Part shown: positions 17,703 to 24,433 of the stretch, piece by piece
Layout of the letters: the number at the start of each line of letters is the position of its first letter
How positions within the stretch are numbered: position 1 is the stretch's first letter
DNA from: Rhizobacter sp.
GTDB lineage: Bacteria > Pseudomonadota > Gammaproteobacteria > Burkholderiales > Burkholderiaceae_C
Assembly (NCBI GenBank): GCA_017881025.1
Contig: JADGRJ010000011.1
Location: forward strand, 1-35,566
DNA length: 35,566 nucleotides
Direction of reading: 5' to 3'
Position numbers and translations under genes: made by a program
The notes under the pieces: model-generated
Databases searched by the model: none
What the model saw: the letters and a program-made list of their open reading frames with translations, nothing else
Told to the model about the DNA's origin: nothing

Positions 17703-17817
17703 GCGCGTTCTTCCGCGATGGGGCGACGCCGGATTGTCTCGCCTCGCGCGTCGCGCGAGGTCGGTCTCCTTCGCCGCCGTTTGGGTATCCTGCCGGTGCG
17801 CCGCAGGCGCGAGCGCC

Positions 17818-18795
17818 ATGGGACCGACTCAGATCTTCATCAGCTACCGCCGCGACGACGCTGCCGGATACGCGCGCGCCGTCAACGACGAGCTGACCCG
17901 TTGTTTCGGTGCCGAGCGTGTGTTCATCGACGTCGACGACATCAACGCCGGGCAGCCCTTCAGCGAGGTCATCCAACGCTCGGTCGGCGACTCGGCGGTG
18001 TTGCTGGCGCTGATCGGCAGGCGCTGGCTCGGCGAGCGCGAGGGCGCCCCGCCGCGTGTCTTCGAAGCCGGCGACTTCGTCAGGCAGGAAGTCGCCGCCG
18101 GGCTGGCCAAGGGCCTTCGCGTCATCCCGGTCCTGCTGGACGGTGCGGCCATGCCCGACCCTGCGCAGCTGCCGCCGGAGCTGCGCCCCTTGGCCGGGCG
18201 CAACGCCTTGGCGCTCGACAACACGCGCTTCGCTGCCGACATGGCCCACCTGGTGCGCGAGGTGCGCGGTGCACTCGGTGAAGAGGCACTCCCGCCACCG
18301 GCCCGAGGGGGGTTCACGAAGTGGTGGCTGGCCGGCGCCGTGTTGGCCCTGGCGGCGATCGCCGCGCTCTGGCAGTTGCGATCCTCGCCCGACGAACGAG
18401 CCATGGCACCGGCGGCACGCCCGGCGGCGCGCCCGCAAGTCAACGGCGAATGGCGCGCGGAAGTCGACTACGACTGGCCCAACGCGCACTACGTCGAACG
18501 ATTCGTCTTCTCGGGCGAGGGCGACGAGCTGAACGGAAGCGCCTCGTTCCTCGGCGTCGCGCGCGGCGTGCTCGAGAGCCGCATCGACGCCGAGGGTGTG
18601 AGCTTCGTCACCCGGACGAGCGAACTGGCGGGGGCCGGCGGCAGCGACCCGGCGGTCGTGCACCGCTACCGCGGCCGCCTGTCCGGCGCCGAGATTCGAT
18701 TCGTCATGCAGACCGAAGGGGGCAGCTCGGCCCACGTGCCGGTCGAGTTCGTCGCCCGCCGGGTGGCGTCGGCCGCGCCGCAGGCCAGCCGCTGA
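17818..18795 (+). CDS. Membrane-anchored TIR-domain protein
   Basis: A 325-residue protein. The TIR domain (TIR_2 type, about 4-150) has box 1 IFISYRRDDAAGYARAV, VFIDVDDINAGQPF in the BB-loop region, LLALIGRRWLGEREG and the DFVRQEVAAGL helix, in which a conserved Glu (about E91) is a candidate for the NADase position, though I cannot be certain of the alignment. One membrane helix follows (about 168-187). The last 125 residues form a beta-rich domain beginning near VNGEWRAEVDYDWPNAHYVERF, presumably periplasmic. Bacterial TIR proteins cleave NAD+ or make nucleotide signals, often in phage defence; this one stands alone with no recognisable sensor partner. The chosen ATG has only a weak ribosome site. 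Its TGA lies inside a repeated hairpin element. Confidence 0.85.
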   Translation: MGPTQIFISYRRDDAAGYARAVNDELTRCFGAERVFIDVDDINAGQPFSEVIQRSVGDSAVLLALIGRRWLGEREGAPPRVFEAGDFVRQEVAAGLAKGLRVIPVLLDGAAMPDPAQLPPELRPLAGRNALALDNTRFAADMAHLVREVRGALGEEALPPPARGGFTKWWLAGAVLALAAIAALWQLRSSPDERAMAPAARPAARPQVNGEWRAEVDYDWPNAHYVERFVFSGEGDELNGSASFLGVARGVLESRIDAEGVSFVTRTSELAGAGGSDPAVVHRYRGRLSGAEIRFVMQTEGGSSAHVPVEFVARRVASAAPQASR

Positions 18796-18817
18796 GACGA
18801 ACCCCCCGCGGCGTGAG
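18790..18817 (+). repeat. Hairpin element, copy 1
   Basis: CGCTG-AGACGAACCCCCCG-CGGCG followed by TGAG. The stem CGCTG/CGGCG pairs fully if one G-U is allowed. The second copy at 28894-28919 has the same arms with CAGCG, so pairing is preserved while the sequence differs. This copy contains the stop codon of the TIR gene (18793-18795) and lies between convergent genes. No T-run follows. Confidence 0.5.
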
Positions 18818-18826
18818 CACCGGCGA

Positions 18827-19762
18827 TCACTGCATCGGCTTCGTCAGGTAGACGCCTTCGCGTCCGACGATGACGATGCGCGCCGGCATGAAGATCGTGC
18901 AGTCGTCGCACGGCGCGCGAATCTCCAGCGAACCGTCGGTGGCGATGAGCTCGCCTTCGGCGAAGGTCTCGAAGCCGACCACCGGTCGCACGAAGGCGAA
19001 GCTCTCGTGCTGGATCACGTGCGTGCGCAGCAGCTCGAAGCGGCGCGCCGGCGCGGCCGGCCGCGGCGCGGGCTTGTCGACGAGGCCGAAGTGGGCGAGG
19101 AAGTTCGTCGCGACCTCGGTGGCGACCTCGGCGGTCGCCTGCCTGAAATGCTGGCCGCATTCGACGACGAGGGCGGCGCCCGTGCCGTCGGCCCGCCCGT
19201 GCCCGTCGTACCGGACGAGCGGCGTTCCCGACCCGAGCCCCGCCGGCATGACCAGGTGGACCTCCGGCCGCGCCAGCGAGCGCGCCACGGCGGCATTGCG
19301 CTCGAACGACGGATAGACCCAGAACGGCACCACGTCCTGGCTCGTCGAATGGATGTCGAGGATGTGGTCGGCCGCCGCCACGGCAGACCGCATCTCGCGC
19401 GCGCGGCGCAGCTCGACGCTGTCTTCCTTGCCGTCGAGCCAGGCCGCCGACCAGATGCGGTTGAAGTTGTGCGTGATCTGGCGGCTGTCGAACGGCTTGG
19501 CCGGATCGAAGGTCTCGTAGGCCGCGACATTGGCGAAGCTCAGCGTCAGCGTGCCGATCTTCGGGCGAACGCCGCTGTCGAGCAGGTGGCACACCGCGAC
19601 CATGCCGCAGAACTCGTTGCCGTGGGTGAGCGCGTTGACCATCACGTGCGGGCCGGGCCGGCCCGACTCGAAGCGATGGACGAAGTCGATGCCGGTGTTG
19701 CCGGCGCGGTAGCGCGAGAGGTCGCGCGGGGCGACTTCGAGGGTGGGCAGGGGTGCGTTCAT
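18827..19762 (-). CDS. Succinylglutamate desuccinylase/aspartoacylase family protein
   Basis: A 311-residue zinc-dependent amidohydrolase of the AstE/AspA family. Zinc ligands are visible as H47 and E50 in NALTHGNEFCG and H138 in LDIHSTS; the catalytic Glu is likely the one in VVECGQHF. FNRIWS after NF matches the substrate-pocket Asn-Arg pair of the family. The family deacylates N-acyl amino acids such as N-succinylglutamate or N-acetylaspartate; the absence of other ast genes makes the arginine pathway unlikely here. The C-terminal 60 residues form the usual beta domain. Its start is six bases after the stop of the FMN-binding gene, so the two are probably cotranscribed. Confidence 0.88.
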   Translation of the reverse strand: MNAPLPTLEVAPRDLSRYRAGNTGIDFVHRFESGRPGPHVMVNALTHGNEFCGMVAVCHLLDSGVRPKIGTLTLSFANVAAYETFDPAKPFDSRQITHNFNRIWSAAWLDGKEDSVELRRAREMRSAVAAADHILDIHSTSQDVVPFWVYPSFERNAAVARSLARPEVHLVMPAGLGSGTPLVRYDGHGRADGTGAALVVECGQHFRQATAEVATEVATNFLAHFGLVDKPAPRPAAPARRFELLRTHVIQHESFAFVRPVVGFETFAEGELIATDGSLEIRAPCDDCTIFMPARIVIVGREGVYLTKPMQ

Positions 19763-19768
19763 GGCCGC

Positions 19769-20374
19769 TCAGAGAGCCGGCGCGTAGCGCCTGACCATCT
19801 CCTCGCGCGTTTCCGGCGCGACGCGGATCCCGGTCTGGTCGCTGATCATCTTGCCCGCCGTCGGCAGGACGGTCCGGTCCACCTTGGCCTCGGGCTCCCA
19901 CAAGCGCGAGCGCAGGAACGCCTTGGCGCAGTGGAGGTAGGCGGCTTCGACGGACACCCGGACCACGAGCTTCGGCAAACGACCTTGCGACGCGAAGACG
20001 GCGATGTCGTCCGCGTTCAGCGAAAGGACCGCCGAGCCGTTGACGCGAAGCGTCTCGTCGAAGCCGGGGATGAGGAAGAGCAGCCCGACCTTGCCGGTGG
20101 CCAGGATGTTCTCGAACGAGTCGAGGCGATTGTTCCCCGGCGCGTCCGGGAGCAGGAGGTCGCCCGATTCCGTCACTTTCACGAAGCCAGGCGGTCCGCC
20201 GCGCGGCGAGGCATCCATGTCGTGCGCCTTGCCCGACGTTGCCAGGATCACGAACGGCGAAAGCGCGATGAATCTGCGGCAGTGAACGTCGAGGCCGGCG
20301 ATCTGCTTCTTGATCGCGCGCGGTTGCGGGGCTGCGTACAGCTGGCGGAGGTCGGCGAGCGACTCGACGTTCAT
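19769..20374 (-). CDS. Pyridoxamine 5'-phosphate oxidase-like FMN-binding protein
   Basis: A 201-residue split-barrel flavoprotein of the PNPOx-like MSMEG_1061/DR2398 type. Diagnostic features are FVILATSGKAHDMDASPRGGPPGFV, LLLPDAPGNNRLDSFENIL and VGLLFLIPGFDETLRVNG, followed by the CAKAFLRSRLWEP segment. Relatives bind FMN or F420 and reduce or oxidise small molecules; members of this subgroup have no settled substrate and are not the vitamin B6 enzyme PdxH. The start ATG at 20374 has AGGG about eleven bases upstream. Twenty-six bases separate it from the aldo/keto reductase stop, so the three leftward genes may form an operon. Confidence 0.9.
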   Translation of the reverse strand: MNVESLADLRQLYAAPQPRAIKKQIAGLDVHCRRFIALSPFVILATSGKAHDMDASPRGGPPGFVKVTESGDLLLPDAPGNNRLDSFENILATGKVGLLFLIPGFDETLRVNGSAVLSLNADDIAVFASQGRLPKLVVRVSVEAAYLHCAKAFLRSRLWEPEAKVDRTVLPTAGKMISDQTGIRVAPETREEMVRRYAPAL

Positions 20375-20400
20375 GGGGGAATCGTGCCCTCTTCCTGCGT

Positions 20401-21381
20401 TCACTCGTGGCCGATCACCGGATGCGGCACGTACGGCGCCTCGAGCTCGGCGATGTCTTCCGGCGCGAGCGCGAGCGTGAGCGCGGCGACCGCGTCGTCG
20501 AGCTGCTCGAGACGAGTCGCGCCGACGATCGGCGCCGTCACCTCGCCCTTGGCGAGCACCCAGGCGAGCGCGACCTGCGCGCGCGGCCGGCCGAGCCGTG
20601 TCGCGACCGCGGCGAGCGCCTCGGCCACCTTGCGATCGGCGTCGGCCGTCTGCGCGTAGAGCGTGCGGCCGAAGCCGTCGGTCTCGGAGCGCGCGCTCGC
20701 CGCGTCCCAGTCGCGCGTGAGCCGGCCGCGGGCGAGCGGGCTCCACGGAATCACGCCGATGCCCTCGGCCCTGCAGAGCGGCAGCATCTCGCGCTCTTCC
20801 TCGCGGTAGAGCAGGTTGACGTAGTTCTGCATCGTCGCGAAACGCGCCCAGCCGTGCGTGTCCGACACGTGCAGCGCCTTCGCGAACTGCCACGCGAACA
20901 TCGACGACGCGCCGATGTGCAGGGCCTTGCCGGCGCGAACGACGTCGTTCAGCGCTTCGAGCGTCTCCTCGATCGGCACGGCCGGGTCCCAGCGATGGAT
21001 CTGGTACAGGTCGACGAAGTCGGTGCCGAGGCGTTTCAGGCTGGCGTCGATCGCCGCGAAGATCGCCTTCCGCGACAGGCCCGCGCCGTTCGGTCCCTTG
21101 TGCATCCGGCCGTTGACCTTGGTCGCGAGCACGACCTCGCCGCGCCGCGCGTACTCGAGCAGCGCCCGGCCGACGATCTCCTCGCTCGAGCCGGCGGAAT
21201 ACACGTTGGCGGTGTCGAAGAAGTTGATGCCGAGGTCGAGCGCCTTCTTCAGGAACGGCCGGCTCGCCGCCTCGCCGAGGGTCCAGGTGTGGGCGCCGCG
21301 GTCCGGCTCGCCGTAGCTCATGCAGCCGAGACAGAGGCGCGAGACGTCGAGGCCGGTGCGGCCGAGCTTGATGTGCTGCAT
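20401..21381 (-). CDS. Aldo/keto reductase
   Basis: A 326-residue NADPH-dependent TIM-barrel oxidoreductase. The catalytic tetrad is complete: D56 and Y61 in FFDTANVYSAG, K88 in VVLATKVNG, H129 in YQIHRWD. The cofactor segment IPWSPLARGRLTRDW and the late PIVGATRLEQLDDAV are typical of the YajO/Tas-like group (AKR11-13 type). Substrate unknown. The frame is open upstream of the chosen ATG, but the family's canonical start (MQHIKLGRTGLDVSRLCLG) is at 21381. No strong ribosome site is visible. Confidence 0.93.
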   Translation of the reverse strand: MQHIKLGRTGLDVSRLCLGCMSYGEPDRGAHTWTLGEAASRPFLKKALDLGINFFDTANVYSAGSSEEIVGRALLEYARRGEVVLATKVNGRMHKGPNGAGLSRKAIFAAIDASLKRLGTDFVDLYQIHRWDPAVPIEETLEALNDVVRAGKALHIGASSMFAWQFAKALHVSDTHGWARFATMQNYVNLLYREEEREMLPLCRAEGIGVIPWSPLARGRLTRDWDAASARSETDGFGRTLYAQTADADRKVAEALAAVATRLGRPRAQVALAWVLAKGEVTAPIVGATRLEQLDDAVAALTLALAPEDIAELEAPYVPHPVIGHE

Positions 21382-21457
21382 GGCGCAGTCTAGGCGGGCG
21401 ACGCCTTTCCCGCAGGCACGCCCGACCCGAGGAACTCCGTGCCAAGAGCAGGGGCGA

Positions 21458-21847
21458 TCAAGAAGACGTTGTGAACAATCGACATGGGTCCGCATCGTCC
21501 GCTTCCGGCGCCGTGCGCAAGCGATCGTAAACGGCGTACAAGCGGCGCGCCTCTTCCTTGTCGCGCATCTGACAAGCGAAAGCGGCGTAGTTCTTCCAAG
21601 TGGCCGGCAGCCCGATCCGCCTCGACTCCGAGTCCCGAAAGCCTTGCTTCATCAAGGACCAATCAACCGCCGAGTTTCGAAGACTCAATCTCGTAGGCGC
21701 GCGAAAGGCTCGCTCATACAGCCTGGCATACATGGTGGCGCCCAGCAGTGATGCCTCGTGCGCGTCTGTGAACAAGACCTGCCTTCGGTCCGTGGGGAGA
21801 CGCAAGTCACCGGGTATGTCGGTTCGAGCCGTCGCCGAACATGGCAT
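21458..21847 (-). pseudogene. DUF4034-like C-terminal fragment
   Basis: Reading leftward from an ATG at 21847 gives 129 residues, protein-like from QVLFTDAHEASLLG onward. The segment MYARLYERAF, then DWSLMKQGFRDSE, then TWKNYAAFACQMRDKEEARRLY resembles the C-terminal part of DUF4034 proteins, where a 'W..M+.GF' helix precedes a 'WN..NFA.FAC.A.D...' helix. The N-terminal half of that family is missing and no ribosome site marks the start. Base composition is visibly less GC-rich than in neighbouring genes. It ends 96 bases downstream of the peptidase stop. Probably a 5'-truncated gene; an intact short protein is possible. Confidence 0.45.
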
Positions 21848-21942
21848 CGAGCCCAGCCCCTGGCCGAGGCCGGGCACCGGCGTCCTTAGGGCGATCGACG
21901 CTGCCGCCGTGCCGGCAATACGGTTCGTCCGCTCTTGCGCGC

Positions 21943-24153
21943 TCAGTCGCTGGCCAGCGAGAGCACCGCCGAGCGGTCGAACTGCGAAAAGATCGACACG
22001 CCGGTGACGGTCCAGGCGACGCCGTACCAGACGCTGTCGGTGCCGGACCAGCGGCGGATGACGATGTCGTAGCTCTCGCCGGCATGCGCCGCGAACTCGA
22101 CCACCTCGTAGCTGTTGTCCCACGACGCGGCCGCGGCCACCTGCGTGCCGTGGCTGTCGCGCACGAGCAGGTCGAGGTCGACGGTGAGCGTCGACGCCGT
22201 CGCCGTGTCGCCCGACGAGGTCACGGCGCTGTCCCACGCCAGCGCGACCTTCACCGTCGGGAAGAAGATCAGGTTCGGCACCGTCACGTGATAGCGGAAC
22301 GTCGCCAGCCCGTCGCTGCCGATGACGCTCGACGAGATCGTGCCGACGTCCCAGCCGCGCCGCGTCGCCGGCGCGTCGCGAAAGCGGCGCTGCTGGGCGA
22401 TCGCGACGCCGGCCTGGGCATCGACCGCGCCGACGCCGTCGCGGCCGTCGACGCGGTTGACGACGTCCTGCCACCAGGTGCCGCCGCGAACGTTGCGGCC
22501 GGCCGAGGCCATCAGGATCGCCCGACAGCCTTCCGGCCACGAGCAGAGGACGCTGTCGACGTCCTGCAGCAGCGCGATGACTCCGGCGGCAGCCGGGGCC
22601 GCGAAACTGGTGCCCGACTTCGTCTGGCCGTTGGCCGAGACACCGGTGCCGTTGGCGGCGAGCTCGGGCAGCTCGCGATCGCCATGGGTCGAGGTCGGGT
22701 TGCGGAAGACCGAGTCGCCCGACATCGCCGCCGCCGTGTCGTCGTGATTGCCGAGCGCGAGCGAGTTGAAGCCCTTGTGGTTCACGAACTCGTCTTCGGG
22801 CGGGCTGATGGCGTCGTCGTCGCCGAGCCAGAAGTTGCCGGCCGCCTGAGAGATCGTCGGATAGGGCCAGCGCAATGCCAGCCAGTCCTTCAGCAGGTCG
22901 TCGGACTGCAGGCCCGATCCGCCGGGCTCGGTGCTGCGGTGAAAGCTCTGGCTCACCACGGTGCAATGCTGATCGCGCACCGCCCAGCGCAGGGCGTCGG
23001 TGCCGGCGCTGTTTGCCGAAAACAGGTCGCAGCCCGGCGCGTGCCCGTGCGGCTTGCCGGACTCGGTGTTCTTGACGATCGCCGAGGTCAGCCGGGCGTG
23101 GGTGCTGGCCGGCGGCGAGGTCGTGAAGCGGCCGGCGAAGGAGAGGTTGGTCGTGACGCTCGGCCCGTCCTCCCAGACTGCGACGCGGATGCCGGCGCCG
23201 GTGAACCCTGCCAGGTGGGCACGGTCCGAGCGCGCGACGGCGATCGAATCGCCGAGGTCGTTGATCGCGGTCGGGTCGTCGAAGTGGATCGCGCCGATGG
23301 CCTTGTTCCCGGCCAAGCGGCGGATCTGCGCGACCGTCGCGGTCGCGCGCACGCAGGGCACGCCTTCGTCGCTGCGCGCTTCCCTGGCCAAGCCGATCTT
23401 CGCGCGCTTCAGGGCGGCGCGCAGCGCGGCCGACGACTTGCGCAACGCCACCGCCACCTTCTTCTCACCGTCGGGCGGCTCGATCGAGCGACGGTCGGCG
23501 GGCTTCTCGTAAGGCGCGGCGGCGAGCACGATCCGCGGCCAGACGACGATGTCGATCCGGTCGCTGTCCTTAGCTTTCTCGATTCGCTGGAACAGCGTTT
23601 CGTGCAGGCGACCGAAGCGGGCGGCGCGGCGCGCTTCCAGCTCGCCGAGCCGCTTGCCGATGTCGACCTTGGCACCGCGCTCGTCGAACGCCAGCTCGAC
23701 CGCCGTGCCCCTGGTGCGATGGACCGCCTTGACGACGTCGACGTGGCCCTCGCTCCGCTTCTCGCCGGGCGCGAGGCGAACGACCTGCAGATCGTCGATG
23801 AACAGGCGCACCGCGTGCTCGACACGCAGGTTGTCGGGGACCTTGCCCGAGATCGGCAACACCGAGAAGGCGATGCGATGACGCTCGACCAGCCGTTCGC
23901 CCTTGGTGCCGAGAAGCTCGGAGACGACGAGATGGCAGGCGCCGACGGTCGCCTCGTCGAGGCGAACGGTGACGCCGCGGCCGCGCTTGGCGAGCTCGAT
24001 ACCGGCGCGCAGCTGCTCGCAGCCGCGCATCACGCGGATCGCCGCCTGCGCCGATTGCGGATCGACCGGCGCGCCGAAGGCGAGCTCGATGACCGTGCCG
24101 GGGGCGATGATTTCGTCGGCGGTGATGCTGGATTCAAGAGTCGAAGTGCTCAT
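21943..24153 (-). CDS. S8 family (subtilisin-like) serine peptidase with Ig-like N-terminus
   Basis: A 736-residue peptidase. The catalytic triad is complete: D329 in VAVWEDG, H352 in STHARLTSAIV, S516 in SGTSFAAPAAAG, with the oxyanion Asn at about N440 (QAAGN). The N-terminal 100 residues (TVIELAFGAPVDPQSAQAAI ... ACHLVVSELLGTKGERL) resemble an SbsA-type Ig-like domain. Residues 175-300 hold an Ala/Arg/Lys-rich helical segment and a possible propeptide. The last 150 residues look like the beta-sandwich P-domain often found in S8 enzymes (WDSAVTSSGDTATASTLTVDLDLLVRD). There is no Sec or Tat signal at this start, although subtilases are normally exported. GGAG lies about seven bases upstream. 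Divergent from the 763-residue protein, 280 bases apart. Confidence 0.92.
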   Translation of the reverse strand: MSTSTLESSITADEIIAPGTVIELAFGAPVDPQSAQAAIRVMRGCEQLRAGIELAKRGRGVTVRLDEATVGACHLVVSELLGTKGERLVERHRIAFSVLPISGKVPDNLRVEHAVRLFIDDLQVVRLAPGEKRSEGHVDVVKAVHRTRGTAVELAFDERGAKVDIGKRLGELEARRAARFGRLHETLFQRIEKAKDSDRIDIVVWPRIVLAAAPYEKPADRRSIEPPDGEKKVAVALRKSSAALRAALKRAKIGLAREARSDEGVPCVRATATVAQIRRLAGNKAIGAIHFDDPTAINDLGDSIAVARSDRAHLAGFTGAGIRVAVWEDGPSVTTNLSFAGRFTTSPPASTHARLTSAIVKNTESGKPHGHAPGCDLFSANSAGTDALRWAVRDQHCTVVSQSFHRSTEPGGSGLQSDDLLKDWLALRWPYPTISQAAGNFWLGDDDAISPPEDEFVNHKGFNSLALGNHDDTAAAMSGDSVFRNPTSTHGDRELPELAANGTGVSANGQTKSGTSFAAPAAAGVIALLQDVDSVLCSWPEGCRAILMASAGRNVRGGTWWQDVVNRVDGRDGVGAVDAQAGVAIAQQRRFRDAPATRRGWDVGTISSSVIGSDGLATFRYHVTVPNLIFFPTVKVALAWDSAVTSSGDTATASTLTVDLDLLVRDSHGTQVAAAASWDNSYEVVEFAAHAGESYDIVIRRWSGTDSVWYGVAWTVTGVSIFSQFDRSAVLSLASD

Positions 24154-24334
24154 CCAAGTCTCCGGATCTGCGGCGTGTTGCCGCTCGGGATGTCGGACGC
24201 GGAGTCTCTGCCTGCACCGGGTCATCGTCAACCGCGCGGGCGCCGGCTTCGATCGAGGCGATGAGCTGGTCGAACGCCTCTGCCGACGCTCTTGCGAGAG
24301 GCCGCCGACGTCGCTGCGCGCCTTTCATCTGCAT
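24134..24334 (-). CDS. Doubtful 66-residue frame overlapping the peptidase start
   Basis: Reads from an ATG at 24334 to a stop inside the peptidase gene, overlapping it by 20 bases. The middle (AFDQLIASIEAGARAVDDDPVQAE) uses GC-ending codons and could be one helix; the ends are Arg/Ser-rich. No ribosome site precedes either possible ATG. If real, it would be a first gene coupled to the peptidase. I place little weight on it. Confidence 0.22.
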   Translation of the reverse strand: MQMKGAQRRRRPLARASAEAFDQLIASIEAGARAVDDDPVQAETPRPTSRAATRRRSGDLDEHFDS

Positions 24335-24433
24335 TGAGGAAGCAGCATCGCGCCCATGGCCGTTCTACCCAGTTTTGGGGATTGTTCGCATGCCTGCGAG
24401 CGAGTTCACTCGCGACTTCTCAGGAGGTCCAAC

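Noticed and set aside
18951-20659. Long rightward frame opposite the aspartoacylase and PNPOx-like genes
   Set aside because: Complement of well supported leftward genes; composition typical of a high-GC antisense shadow.
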